Shown in pieces: positions 10,830 to 21,414 of a stretch of 64,000 nucleotides of DNA (the stretch's first letter is position 1; each line of letters starts with the position of its first letter). Position numbers and translations under genes: made by a program. The notes under the pieces are model-generated. The model did no database searches and was not told where the DNA came from. It worked only from the letters and a program-made list of their open reading frames with translations. The stretch is from Maniola hyperantus (Eukaryota; Arthropoda; Insecta; Lepidoptera; Nymphalidae): positions 8,184,001 to 8,248,000 of the forward strand of contig NC_048554.1 of NCBI RefSeq assembly GCF_902806685.2. The letters are read 5' to 3'.

Positions 10830-10914
10830 ATGGAGATGGGTTGGTTTATTTTCGCGTGTTTTATTATAAAGCTCATTCCACATCTCATTCTATGTATAGA
10901 TACGGAATGTGGTA

Positions 10915-10980
10915 AAAATCGGTTAAACCGATGGGCTGTGCAAACGTAGCAGATATACAGACACACTTTCGCACTTATGT
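10915..10980 (-). mobile_element. Hel-1 5'-end fragment
   Basis: GTGCGAAAGTGTGTCTGTAT followed by CACAGCCCATCGGTTTAACC on the minus strand matches the first part of Hel-1. It lies just beside the copy at 10619-10829 in the same orientation. Confidence 0.45.
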
Positions 10981-11644
10981 GCGAAATTGTGCGTGTGGAT
11001 GCGTATGGATTTATTTTATTATCCTTACGTAGTAAAATTTACCATTATTTATGAAAGGGTGATACTGATACAATTACGTAAATTAATAAAAGGTTCAAGC
11101 ATTGTGAAAATCCTTTTAGCAACTCAAGTTTCAGACTTGCAACTTGTAAGTTGTATAAGTAACTTAATTACAGCGAATTAGTTAACATTATGTCTCTTAT
11201 ATAAATAAATTCAAGTGAAAGATTACAACTGAGCGGAGGTCAAACCGTTCTACGTGATTTTATTATTCTTATTTTAAACATATCTGCTCCTGTTTAAATC
11301 AACCTTGCGCACGATTATAAATGTTAAAAAGTCAAGTCATTATCGCCAAATAATTCTCAGATTTTATGTCCGGACGCATTTTTTTAATTTGTCCGCCTTT
11401 TATGTGGGTTACGAAATTACCTATTAAAAATTAAAATACGTACGTGTAATACCTTTCTTAAGGCTATAAATTACATTTATTTGTTTGTAAGGTTGTAGGT
11501 TGAAATGAATACCTACATATTATAATCTGAATAGGTGGGGGAACATAGGTACATAGAGGAAGTTGGAAGAGGTATGTATTTCTTTTAATATTTTTCTCTT
11601 GAGAAGGTACCTACTAGATAAGGTCTTATATGATGTTATAAAAT
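10981..11644. other. No feature recognised
   Basis: AT-rich sequence without supported features. Confidence 0.35.
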
Positions 11645-11725
11645 ACTAGCTAATGCCCGCGACTTTGTCCACGTGAATTTCGGTTTTATAGAACCCCGTA
11701 GGAATTTTTCGATTTTTTGAGTAGG
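11645..11725 (-). mobile_element. Hel-1 3'-end fragment
   Basis: ACTAGCTAATGCCCGCGACT at the left edge is the reverse complement of the Hel-1 3' terminus. Similarity fades after about 80 bp. Confidence 0.55.
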
Positions 11726-11754
11726 TAAGTAATAATAATAGTAATGTACAAGCA

Positions 11755-12008
11755 AAGCCTTTTCATAATATGATACCCCACTTGGAAAAGTAATCTTACT
11801 TCGAAAGTTGACAGTGCCAATATTTGTTTATGAACATATTTTTATTTGTGATTTCCTTTTACGTGTGCTATAAGACCTACCTACCTGCCAAATTTCATGA
11901 TTCTAGGTTAACAGGAAATACCCTCTAGGTTTCTTGAAAGACATACAGACAACGAGGTGATCATAAAAGGGTTTCGTTTTTCCTTTTGAGGTACGGAACC
12001 CTAAAAAT
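11755..12008 (+). mobile_element. Repeat family G, 5'-truncated
   Basis: TGATACCCCACTTGGAAAAG, ACCTGCCAAATTTCATGATT and the terminal GAGGTACGGAACCCTAAAAA match the right half of the full copy at 41311-41738. Confidence 0.65.
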
Positions 12009-12029
12009 AACATTTTTTAATTACTTTTA

Positions 12030-12131
12030 CTAACATTACATAACTCCGAAAAGTTAGAGGTGCGTGCCCGGGATCGAACCCCCGACCTCCGATTAGACGG
12101 CGGACGTCCTAACCACTAGGCTATCACTGCT
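12030..12131 (-). mobile_element. Metulj-like SINE head
   Basis: On the minus strand, GTGATAGCCTAGTGGTTAGG is a tRNA-type A box and GGGGGTTCGATCCCGGGCAC a B box, followed by CTCTAACTTTTCGGAGTTAT. The body is missing and the element abuts the family G repeat. Tail sequence downstream of the head makes a functional tRNA gene unlikely. Confidence 0.7.
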
Positions 12132-12545
12132 TATACCAGTCCCAGGGTTCAAGTGTGATAATATCTTATAATGAATTTCTTTTGGATCAAACAGTAAGCT
12201 AAGATCACATAAGTAGATATCCCTACTAAGATTACAAAAAATGAAGTAATGCCAATGGCACATGTTTTATTGCGGTAAGTAGGTATATAATATTTGTATT
12301 TTTATTTAAAGGACACAATATCTACGACTTAAGTATTGTCTAATAAAAAAGAAGTTGTAACCACTTATAACATTTTTGCCTTTATTGTACAACATTACAG
12401 TCATCCAGCTACAAAGTCAGCGCAGATATAAGACAAGACAAGAAATTATAGATAACATTTTTGATATTCAGCTAAGGAAAATAAAATTAACATTCACTGG
12501 TGTTGAAGAGTAGAGTTTAGTCAAAACGAAAACACTTGTACAAAC
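12132..12545. other. No feature recognised
   Basis: AT-rich sequence, no supported feature. Confidence 0.35.
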
Positions 12546-12665
12546 GTAATGGACTAAGAGCCAGCACGTGCCAGACCTTCGTTGTTTTATAAAAGCTTAA
12601 AGTTTCTCTGCGTATTGTCCCCAACACTGGGGACAATACGCAGATACGTTTGTTTGGATCATTGT
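12546..12665. repeat. Repeat family H in inverted arrangement
   Basis: A minus-strand copy (ACTAAGAGCCAGCACGTGCC to CTGCGTATTGTCCCC) meets a plus-strand piece (GGGGACAATACGCAGA) head to head. The junction forms a perfect 15-bp hairpin at 12608-12643 with a 6-nt loop. Confidence 0.6.
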
Positions 12666-13260
12666 GGTTTTGGGAGATAACAGTAAAAATCTACGTAACA
12701 GACGTAGCGCATGTAAATTTAAATATCATAAAGCTAAAAATGCCTACCTATAACAGCTGTAGCTTTTAATAGGTACCTTTTTTCAAATATCACAGTCATA
12801 TTTTTCTTATTATAAAAGTAGTTACTTAAAAATGTTTCATAGTGCCTAATCAGTAAAAACTTTGAATGAATTTCTCGAAATCTTTCTTACGAGTAAGTAG
12901 GGGTTTTCTTTAAAGAGAGTAACTACAGTATGAAAAATCTTAAGTTTCTAGACCACAGTGAGCCGTGCGCTGATACATCAGTCAATCACTTCATACTTTT
13001 TAGTATAGAGATTTTAGTGGTCTGTTGTTTGCGTCAACATTATAGGTAGGTGGGGCACAATCGCGAGATTGCTTATCTGCCTCTCGTTTTCACTGTTCGT
13101 GAACGGCCGACATCTTAAGGTCAGAGCAAAATTAAAAGTGTTTTAGTATCTGATAACAGAGGCTTATTATGATTTGAGCTGGCTACACAACAAAGCTTCC
13201 TACCTGCTGGGCAGTTGCTAATATAAAAATGTAATTTAAAATTTATTGTAAACCCTAAAC
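12666..13260. other. Mostly unannotated
   Basis: Only a short Hel-2-like scrap is visible at 12958-13018 (GCCGTGCGCTGATACATCAG and TTTTTAGTATAGA). Confidence 0.3.
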
Positions 13261-13267
13261 GAACGGT

Positions 13268-13885
13268 AAATTGAATGTTGCATTTCTATTTTATTTCCCT
13301 AGCAGGAAAGTGAGATTGCGCTGTTATGTTATTGCACAGTTGCAAATGAGCTCAAATTCGTTTCTAATAATATTTTTTAATTGGTAGGTAAGTATGCATG
13401 TTTTTTAAAGTCGCAAGTTGAAATTATTGGAATAAAAAAAAAATCAATAGCTACGACGTACAATATTGGATTCGAGAAACCTCATTAACCAAGTCTTACT
13501 AAAATAAATTAAATTGTTGCATTTGCATTTTAGTGATGACTAAATGTTAAATTAACGTATAAACTAGAATAGTTACAGGATTACAAAAATAGAATGACAC
13601 AAGATAAACTATCTCTGTGAAACTTGTCCATCCGAAACGAAATTTTGCATTTTTATTTTAGTAAGAAAAAAGTCAAATAACGCCATTTCGATAAACTTTG
13701 TAACTACTGAACCGATTTTAATAATTTTTTCACCATTAGAAAGCTAATTTATACATAAGTAGCACAGAATATAAATTACATATGTACCCGACACGAAGTC
13801 GTGGGGAAAAACTAGTTTAAGATAATAAGATGCAGTGAAATCTGTCCATCCAAAATGACATGTTGCATTTCTATTTTCGTTAACT
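13268..13885. repeat. Four spaced copies of a GTTGCATTT-ATTTTA motif
   Basis: GTTGCATTTCTATTTTATTT (13276), GTTGCATTTGCATTTTAGTG (13516), TTGCATTTTTATTTTAGTAA (13645) and GTTGCATTTCTATTTTCGTT (13862) recur with 130-240 bp spacing. The last two are part of a longer direct repeat (CTTGTCCATCCGAAACG and TCTGTCCATCCAAAATG). Confidence 0.5.
13690..13816 (+). mobile_element. Degenerate Helitron-like element
   Basis: CTACTGAACCGATTTTAATA, GTACCCGACACGAAGTCGTG and a terminal ACTAGT resemble the layout of the Helitrons elsewhere in the window, in decayed form. Family uncertain. Confidence 0.35.
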
Positions 13886-13994
13886 GGACAGCAACAGTGC
13901 ACCATTGTGGGTTGGAAATGTGTTTCAATCCGATTATGATAATTATTTTAAAATATAAATATGTATGTACACCTGACACGATAGCTACATACAA

Positions 13995-14128
13995 GGTATC
14001 GTATATTTTATTTATTCGTTGAGGATTAACATAATATAACATAGTTGATTAATTTGATTTACTTGATTGACAAATACTCTAAAATAATATTGAGTTGCAA
14101 GGACGCAACGATTTGGATATTATGATCA
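13995..14128 (+). repeat. Direct repeat, copy 1
   Basis: TTTATTTATTCGTTGAGGAT, then AAAATAATATTGAGTTGCAA and a GGACGCAACGATTTGG end, match 14735-14845. The class is unknown. Confidence 0.5.
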
Positions 14129-14181
14129 CTGGGGTTTAGGTTTGCCTAGATCAAAGTCAAAGTCAAATACTTTATTCAAAA

Positions 14182-14410
14182 TCAGTACCCTTATTATAAA
14201 TGCGAAAGTGTGTTTGTTTGTAGGTTTGTTGGTGTGTTCTTTAATCACGTCACAACGGTGCAACGGATTGACGTGATTTTTGCATGGGTATAGATAAAGA
14301 CCTGGAGAGTGACATAGGACTATAGACTTTTTATCCCGGAAAATCAAAGAGTTCCTACGGGATTTAAAAAATCTAATACCACGCGGACGAAGTCGCGGGC
14401 ATCAGCTAGT
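14182..14410 (+). mobile_element. Hel-1 (Lep1-like) Helitron, full length
   Basis: It runs from a degenerate start with TTATTATAAATGCGAAAGTG through GACGTGATTTTTGCATGGG and TTTTTATCCCGGAAAATCAA to the terminus GCGGGCATCAGCTAGT. It lies between the two direct repeats at 13995-14128 and 14735-14845. Confidence 0.8.
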
Positions 14411-14421
14411 AGGTAATTACA

Positions 14422-14717
14422 CTTTTTGATAGTCGGTTGTTGGATTTGTAAGATGATATAGTGGCGATTATTTTTACGCGAACTTAAAACAAAAGCTATG
14501 AGGTTTCCAAAGTAAACGAGCCTAGGACTGAGATCTAATTCGAAAGTATTTTAAGATAAGAAGTATGTCCTACAAAACAAAAAAGAATCATCAAAATCGG
14601 TTCATAATTGACGGAGTAATCGCGTAACAAACATACAAAAAAATAATTAAAATAAAATAAAAAATAAACATAGAGTCGAATTGAGAACCTCCTCCTTTTT
14701 TTGAAGTCGGTTAATAA
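14422..14717 (-). mobile_element. Interspersed repeat ending AACCGACTTC
   Basis: The right end reads CGAATTGAGAACCTCCTCC, then a T run and GAAGTCGGTTAA; the left end has GATAGTCGGTTGTTGG. A second partial copy of the right end is at 16288-16340. Probably a short DNA element with imperfect inverted ends; it sits immediately after the Hel-1 copy. Confidence 0.5.
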
Positions 14718-14734
14718 AATAATTACTTATCGAC

Positions 14735-14848
14735 GTATATTTATTTATTCGTTGAGGGTTAACATAGTTGCTTAATTTAATTTAATAAAATAAATAAGAC
14801 AAAGACCCTAAAATATTGTGCTGCAAGAACACAATTTGGTTATGATAC
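14735..14848 (+). repeat. Direct repeat, copy 2
   Basis: TTTATTTATTCGTTGAGGGT, CCTAAAATATTGTGCTGCAA and AACACAATTTGGTTATGAT match copy 1 at 13995-14128. The two copies bracket two unrelated insertions. Confidence 0.5.
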
Positions 14849-15415
14849 GATGGATTAAGAACTTCCAAGATCTAATTCGAGAGGTTATTAAGATTATAGA
14901 AAACATACATAGGTATATAGCTCGGCTGGGCAGCATTCAGGAAGTTTCAAGATGTCTTCTTGTCCAAAATAAAAATAAAAAGTACGCCATTATGACATGA
15001 CGTCACATTCCAGTATTTCATAGAATCTCGCATACTAAGCGCGCGTTTTGAGGTTTGATAAAAAGTTGCTCATTTGACTAGTTGTCAAATACCGTATTGT
15101 AAAGGTTCCGCACATGCAGCTTTCTAGTAGTGTCGAATTCAATAGGCCAGACTAGAGTCGGGGAAATTATATGGTTACCGTAAAGATAAAAGCTGTACTT
15201 TGCATTTCGCACGCGTCGGCCTTCGGGCGACAGGTGGGCGCTGCAAGAAAGCTGTGGTCACTAGACGATTGTATTAAGATAGCCATTTAGAAGGAATAGA
15301 GAACGCTTTGTATGCGTCGCTTGTTAGATTTGTGTCTAATTCAATGTCTGATACGCAAGGCCGGATCACGGAGCTCACGACGCACACCCCTATTATCAAG
15401 GAAATTGATTATTTA
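14849..15415. other. No supported gene
   Basis: A GC-richer patch at 15195-15250 (GCACGCGTCGGCCTTCGG) lies between inverted CAGCTTTCTA and AAGAAAGCTG words at 15118 and 15246, which may be a degraded foldback element. Confidence 0.3.
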
Positions 15416-15418
15416 AAA

Positions 15419-15535
15419 CTAGATGAAGCCCGCGACTTGTCCGCATTGTTTTTGAAAATACCGCGTTAACTCTTTAATTTTCCGGGATCAAACGAAGCTT
15501 ATGTCTTTTCCCAGAATGCAAGCTATCTTTCGCGT
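15419..15535 (-). mobile_element. Hel-1 Helitron fragment
   Basis: ACTAGATGAAGCCCGCGACT is the inverted 3' end, followed by TTTAATTTTCCGGGATC and GCTTATGTCTTTTCCC. It breaks off at TCGCGTCGCGTACTATACT (15530-15548), which resembles an end of foldback family A. Confidence 0.55.
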
Positions 15536-15820
15536 CGCGTACTATACTTAAGTATATTATTTTATAGGACCTCCCGTAATTTAGAAAACTTCGTGCACAA
15601 TATTTCAGTTAACTGATCTGACTTTATCATAATAAAACCTCGGCGATAAAACATGAAAGTACAATTTGTATAATCAGCCAAGCGTAACGCACAATATAAC
15701 AATAACTTTCATAGCTCGTAGCTACTTGAGATTGAATAACATCACGAAATCGGTCGTAACGTATTTATTGTACCTACCAATTAAATATATATACGGGAAA
15801 GCGACATTTTTAAAAGAAAA

Positions 15821-16055
15821 CTACCTTATGCTCGCGACTTCGTCCGCGTGGACTACAAAATTTCAAACCCCTATTTCAGGAGTTGAATTTAGAAAAAACC
15901 TTTCATAGCGGATGCCTACGTCATAATAGCTATCTGCATGCCAAATTTCAGCCCGAGCCGTCCAGTAGTTTGAGCTGTGCGTTGATAGATCAGTCAGTCA
16001 GTCAGTCAGTCAGTTAGTCAGTCACTCACCTTTTCCTTTTATATATTATATAGAT
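15821..16055 (-). mobile_element. Hel-2 Helitron
   Basis: The inverted 3' end is CTTATGCTCGCGACTTCGTC. The body includes GATGCCTACGTCATAATAGC, and a CAGT microsatellite (15991-16013) lies before the 5' end CTTTTCCTTTTATATATTAT. The CTAG terminus is mutated to CTAC. Non-autonomous. Confidence 0.75.
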
Positions 16056-16287
16056 AACAGTCAAGTGCAATTTTTGCACTACATAAGTTCCGTAGCATAC
16101 CTAATTATTTTAGTTTTAGTGTTCTATACCTAATCTAGAATTAAAAAAAAGAACACTAAATAATGGAATCATCTCAGTATACATCTATGTGATACAGTAT
16201 ACAGTATATACAGTGCATACAGTATAGCCTTTTATTATCTGATTCTAAGGTACGAGTACGTATATCTTGTTATTTTTTATTTTCAGG

Positions 16288-16340
16288 TCTAAAAACGGGT
16301 CGCATTGAGAACCACCTCCTTCCTTATTGGAAGTCGATTA
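16288..16340 (+). repeat. Fragment of the AACCGACTTC repeat
   Basis: CGGGTCGCATTGAGAACCAC and TTATTGGAAGTCGATTAAA match the right end of the element at 14422-14717. Confidence 0.5.
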
Positions 16341-16955
16341 AAAATTTTTTACGTTACTTTTACCCAAATAATTATACGAAACAAAAAAAATTCCAAAAAA
16401 CTTGAAAAATCAAAATTGTAACCAAGTCTATGAAAAATCAATCGTTTTAATATTTGTAATGTCGGATTTCAGTTTGCTTTTTAATTTGAGTATACGATAT
16501 ATTATGAGCAAGATAGGTTTAATAAAATAATAAAATGAATGCTGCAGAACCCTAAGCCCCTCTAATTCAATTATACCGTTTTGAATGCAGCACAGACTTC
16601 ACTGTCGCTTTCAATTTATAACCACTTTTTTCAATGCAATTTTTTGGAAACTCTGAATACGAAACCAACTAGTGTATTGTATTGTTAAGTAGGTGTTTAA
16701 ACGTGTAACAGAATAATGAGTATTTTTTTAGAAAATCAGATCCTCATCGGCGAACTTTAAGTTGCGTATCTAATACGAAACCATTACTCTCTAACTATTT
16801 AGTAACTAGTACCTACTTAGCAGTATTAGGCTCAAAGGGGGTTGCGACCCCACGCGTTTAATATAAATGACGTAGAGGCTTAGTCAGCTGCGGATCATAA
16901 GAGCTAGGATAAAGTCCAGGCTAGGTCAAAAAAAATAGTGGGGTTTTCTTTCAAG
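16341..16955. other. No feature recognised
   Basis: AT-rich sequence without supported features. Confidence 0.35.
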
Positions 16956-16959
16956 AAAT

Positions 16960-17435
16960 TTACGATAGCAGCCCGGTGTTGGGATGAAAGTGCACCTGTG
17001 CTTGCGCACATAGGGCGTTTGTGCCCTCATTCGTATTTGGTTCGTATCCGTGATTCTGGCCGTCATACAAATACGTACATTTGATTCGTATTTTTTGGAT
17101 GGATCGATAGATGGATGAGTGCACAAACGCCCATACTGTGGATTGGCCACCGTAGCCAAAATTTGGAGTAATTTTGTTTGGCAGATACAAATTGATGGGT
17201 GCAAGCATGGTGCTATGAATCAACTTAACTTATCTCGACTATCTGTGGGTGTGAGCTTGAAACATGTGATGTTTACTAAACTAAACCCCGAAATGAAATT
17301 GGTTTTTGTCTCGCATTGCAATAATTTCCTCCCGATTGAATTTCAGATCAGATTTAAGAGAGGCTAATCTCCACAGAGAGTAGCCATCTGAACTTCAAAA
17401 ATTATAGTGCACACTTGTGTGTGTAATTCTGGTGT
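16960..17435 (+). mobile_element. Decayed LINE 3' region
   Basis: CAGCCCGGTGTTGGGATGAA, CATAGGGCGTTTGTGCCC, GATTGGCCACCGTAGCC and GCTAATCTCCACAGAGAGTA, with a later TAGTGCACACTTGTGTG, recall coding and 3' UTR sequence of lepidopteran non-LTR elements. Several overlapping frames of 80-92 codons occur but none is intact. From memory of the repeat type; no alignment was possible. Confidence 0.35.
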
Positions 17436-17559
17436 TGGTAGATAAAACAAAAATAAGTATGTAAATCAGCGATAACTAAGTAGGTATGGTTATCTTACAA
17501 ATATAAGTGTACAGGACATCATACTGGTGTATCCCTTTTTAGGGTTCCCTAGTATTCAT

Positions 17560-17630
17560 AAGAAACGAGCTTGATACGTCTAGCCGTTTGGGCTCCGCGA
17601 TGATAGATTAGTCCGTCAGTCAAGGATGCA
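17560..17630 (-). mobile_element. Hel-2 fragment
   Basis: GCTCCGCGATGATAGATTAG followed by TCCGTCAGTCAAGG is a diverged version of the Hel-2 segment GCTGTGCGTTGATAGATCAG plus CAGT repeats. Confidence 0.4.
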
Positions 17631-17960
17631 TTATAAAATATAAATATTTAGATATATGGTATTTTAATCTCAATAGCATATGTAAAATACGAGTGGGCTT
17701 CTTATAAAGACGATCGCACACCAAAGAACACTCGCTAAGCTTGTCGCACGCAAAGTGTTATACTAAGGTAACCTGTTCTACTTCTAGGGTCTGACTCATT
17801 ACCGCAAGTAGAATGTAGATGTTGCGTAAGTGCGCAAGACATTCGCATTTTCAGCGCTAAAAAATGTCTTACTTGACTTGAGGTTTGTACCTACCTACTG
17901 ATAATTTCATTGGTTTCATTTTTCATCATTAATTAATCGTATATCCAACTCCCGGGGTAG

Positions 17961-18040
17961 TGAGGCGTCTTCTTAGCAATCGGCTTCCAAAAAAAAGGAT
18001 CTCCTTTTTTTTGAAAGCCGATTGCTAAGAAGACGCCTCA
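17961..18040. repeat. 80-bp hairpin
   Basis: TGAGGCGTCTTCTTAGCAAT at the left is exactly complementary to ATTGCTAAGAAGACGCCTCA at the right. The pairing continues through CGGCTT(T/C) and an A8/T8 stretch to a central GGATCTCC. Foldback MITE or snap-back product. Confidence 0.75.
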
Positions 18041-18054
18041 TGAACCACCTCAAG

Positions 18055-18205
18055 TGAAGCCGATCCAGGTTTCACTTGGATATTCATTATCCACGCCTAT
18101 CGATGGCTCGTCCGGAAAGAGTGTTCCAATCCAACGCCTGTCTGGATCCGGTGCTCGTCGTAGTATATGCCCAATCCACTTCCATTTTCGGTGTCAGTCT
18201 CTAGG
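18055..18205 (-). pseudogene. LINE ORF2 fragment
   Basis: The minus-strand frame contains RKWKWIGHILRR, a hallmark of the C-terminal region of RT-endonuclease LINE proteins (pattern WxGHxxRR). It begins right after the 80-bp hairpin. Truncated and without its neighbouring motifs. Confidence 0.5.
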
Positions 18206-18600
18206 TGTACGAGTTGTTACGTGCCGTTACGCGCACGAATGTGCACGAGCCACACAAATATTACGCGTTACATCGCATCTCCATTGATAGTGAAGATGTA
18301 CGAATTGCGAATAAGTAGTTGAAATGCAACTATTGATGAATACGTACTTGGATATTATGCTTGAGATCATTAGCACCTTCAGCATTTAAAAACGCGGTCC
18401 TCGCAGCACATGGAGTCATACAAATTGTGAGCACTGAAATTGCGTGCTGCGGTGCGAGAGGATTGGTATACGATCAGTATAAAGCGGTATACATTCACCG
18501 TAACTGTTTGAATACGTCATGTATTATTCAAACGGTTACGCGCACGAGCCACACAAATATTACGCGTTAGATCGCATCTGCAATGACAGTGCAGATGTAT
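18195..18600. repeat. Diverged direct repeat pair with internal hairpin
   Basis: Segments at 18215-18330 and 18530-18625 share CGAGCCACACAAATATTACG followed by CGTTACATCGCATCT or CGTTAGATCGCATCT and TTGAAATGCA. Between them, CGTAACTGTTTGAATA (18500) pairs with TATTCAAACGGTTACG (18526-18541). Confidence 0.5.
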
Positions 18601-18604
18601 GTAC

Positions 18605-18905
18605 TGCAAACAGTTGAAATGCATTTAATTAAATCATTGTCATCATCATCATCATCAATCGATAGACGTCCACTGATGGGTATAGGTCTCTTGTAGGGAC
18701 TTCCACACGCCACGGTCTTGCGACGCCTGAATTCAGCGGCTCCCTGCGGCTCATCTGATATCGTCCGTCCACCTAGTGGGGGGTTTTCCAACACTGCGTC
18801 TTCCCGTTCCGAGGTCGCCATTCCAGCAGATTGGGACCCCAACGTCTATCGGCTTTACGAACTATGTGCCCTGCCCATTGCCACGGCCATAGCTTCCCAC
18901 CAGAC
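18605..18905 (-). pseudogene. RTE-like LINE ORF2 C-terminus and 3' end
   Basis: On the minus strand the translation contains WAGHIVRKADRRWGP and LEWRPRNGKTQCW, the RTE-family C-terminal motifs WAGHIVRR, RRWGPKVLEWRPRTGKRS. After a frameshift, the 3' end runs into the TGATGATGATG repeat (18628-18652) typical of this family's tail. 5' truncated. The related remnant at 36480-36577 carries RRWCPKALEWRPGTGKR. Confidence 0.75.
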
Positions 18906-18939
18906 GAGATCACAGACAAAAATTTATAAATTATTTTCC

Positions 18940-19026
18940 AAATTGCCCCTGCCAGGAATTGAAACCTGGAATCGATGTTTCACTTGTAAAACCATCGCGC
19001 TCACCAGTGCGCCAGGGAGATCGTGA
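18940..19026 (-). mobile_element. tRNA-like SINE head
   Basis: On the minus strand, CTCCCTGGCGCACTGGTGAG (A box) and CAGGTTTCAATTCCTGGCAG (B box) match the head of the SINEs at 7.4 and 35.6 kb. No body follows. Confidence 0.6.
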
Positions 19027-20761
19027 TTTATCAAGAGATTATTAAATAGGTATACCTTTCTATCAGATCTCCAAAACAAATGATAGTATAGAACAATTAA
19101 ACACCAAGGTCGCACACAACTCACAATGTTATACTAAGTATTACTATAAATAGTTTATGTTGTAGGTACTAGCATTGACATCTAATTACAAAGTTTTATC
19201 TTTTAATTAGCTGAATATTAATGCCCTAATAAAATACCTTATTAATTCAACCCACCGATATTGTAAGTTAGAACAAACAGTTACTAGAAGGTCTCACTAA
19301 GATTTTTTATTTACATAACGATCCGGGAAGGACAAAAAGTGGCTTTGTCAATATTAGGAAGTAATTAAGCTGCCTTTTGCAGTCTAATTAAATGTCTGAT
19401 GCTTTGTGTTTCGATGAATCAATTATTTTTAGGGTTCCGTAAATGTGCAGTGCAAACGGAACCGACCATTATAAACTAACGTGCATTATAATGTGATAAA
19501 GGGATTTGATGGCTAGATATCAACGAATTCGTTTCTCTGTCTTTTTTTCGAAAAAGCCGATTGATGCCAATCAGACCAAGCAGGTATGAACAACAGTTTT
19601 TTCCTTTGAGGACTGAGGCAGCGCAGAAAGCAAGCAATAAGTATTTTTATTTTTTACAAGTTATGTATTTTACTAGGTATCATATTATAATATCATGCGG
19701 AACCCACTCTACCTTACCAGCTTTTTGTTAAGAAAATGTTAATGTTTCTTTGAATACCAGTATAAAACATATGTGTCAAGTGAGAAAGAGTGAATGACAC
19801 GAATAAGTAATCAATTGGAGTAAATGAATGTGGACTGATGGTATCGCATGGTTTATTGTTATGTAGGGCCGGACAAATGAGTCAACAAATACTAATGAAC
19901 AAATCGTAACGTCACAGATCCAGGTTTTATTGAGGCCAATTGAGACTGAAGTCTAAAACGTTGTGAAATATTAAAGGCCGTTAGATTAATACAACGAATG
20001 ACAGTATTTTTTTCAATAGGCTTATAAAATCTGCAAAAATGTACGTAGAGCTATGAGATCTTTTATCGCACCTATTTTTATGTTACCTATTTGCCAAGAA
20101 ATTCCATACAATTTTTGACAAATAACAACATCGCATCACATATAGATTTCTTATTCATTTTCGATAATCTGTATTGGTACTTCACTGCAATCCATAATAT
20201 TTTGGTATCTATAATCTACCTATATTTGGTATCTATGGTAGATAGTGGGTTCTTTACTAAAATAGATAAAATAATATAAATTTAGTAGCTAGGGAGTAGC
20301 TACTTGGTAAGCAGACATTTTTTCTGGTAGTACCTAGTAAGTATGTTTTATTTATAAAGCTTCTTTCTCGGAGACTGCAAAACTTTATGCATATTTTTTA
20401 CCTGATATATATCTACTTATTACACTTGCTTTCTCTAAAACATTTTGATGTTTTACAAAAGAAACGTTATTTTTAAATCATAAACCTAAGTAGCGGTGCC
20501 GCCTAAAGACAAAACCTTGTTGCATTTTGTAACGTTCTAATAATAATTATTAATTCGAATTACATATTTACAACAAGCCCTCTGTTATAAGTTTAGTAGT
20601 CAAGATACAATTGATAACTTAAGCCTCGGTTTCTTGGACGCTGTTCACCATCGTTTCACAAATGATGATGATGATTTTATATGAATAGCTGTTACTGTTA
20701 ATAGTGCCTGAAATTGAAATTCCTCAGTACCTGAAGATCAAAGTCTTGTTGCCATAGTGTG
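19027..20761. other. Long stretch without recognised features
   Basis: 1.7 kb of AT-rich sequence. Only an AGGGTTCCGT to ACGGAACC inverted pair (19433-19463, family G-like) and an ATGATG microsatellite (20663-20675) stand out. Confidence 0.4.
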
Positions 20762-20966
20762 TCTCTATATAAGCTGACTGCCTGACTGACTGACTGATCT
20801 ATCAACGCACACCTCAAACCATTGGACGGATCGGGCTGAAATTTTGCATGCAGATATTGCGGCGTCTGCTAACGAAAGGATTTTAAAAAAATCAACCCCT
20901 AAGGGGGTAAATAGAGGTTGGAAACTTGTGTAGTCCACGCTGACGAAGTCGTGGGAATAAGCTAGT
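20762..20966 (+). mobile_element. Hel-2 Helitron
   Basis: The 5' end TCTCTATATAAG is followed by a GACT repeat, CTGATCTATCAACGCACACC, CAACCCCTAAGGGGGTAAAT and the terminus GGGAATAAGCTAGT. Near full length. Confidence 0.75.
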
Positions 20967-21412
20967 GATAATATAAAATCAGACGCATAGTAAGCATAGG
21001 CCTCTATGAAAGCTCAGAGTCACTAAGCGGGCGATGGAGAGAACTATGCTCAGAATTTCTTTCAATTTTAATAATCGCGCTTTGAGAAACTAACCGTAAG
21101 CGCTTAATTTACCTAAGTTATGTACTTTTAGTGTGAACTGGCCTTGAATGTCCTCATGCTCTCATTACGGGCGAAGCCGGAACGATTTCTTACTAAGAAC
21201 AACTCCCACACCACTAATAGCCTAGGCAGTTATTGACAATGTACCTACTTATAGCGGGACGATAGCAGCAAGGCAAAATGTCATAGTGGAGGCGCGCTTA
21301 CGCGTGTAAGATTTGTAATACAGAACAGATCACATCAGATCACAGAAAAGTCGCGCGTTTTATGTGTCTAAAGATATGAATCTCGTAATATACTTTCCTT
21401 CCTGCCTACCTT
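20967..21412. other. No feature recognised
   Basis: No supported gene or repeat. Confidence 0.35.
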
Positions 21413-21414
21413 CT

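Noticed and set aside
12030..12131. tRNA gene-like sequence with A and B boxes
   Set aside because: No complete cloverleaf could be drawn and it is followed by SINE body sequence; it belongs to a Metulj-like SINE present several times.
15985..16022. Regular CAGT repeats that might suggest a repeat array
   Set aside because: It is the internal microsatellite of the Hel-2 Helitron and lacks the spacer-repeat structure of CRISPR.
16926..17367. Three overlapping frames of 82-92 codons
   Set aside because: They lie in both strands of a decayed LINE region and none keeps a recognisable motif through its length.
18567..18842. 91-codon frame taken as a gene
   Set aside because: It is part of an RTE-like LINE ORF2 remnant with a frameshift; the Asp run is the TGATGATG tail.
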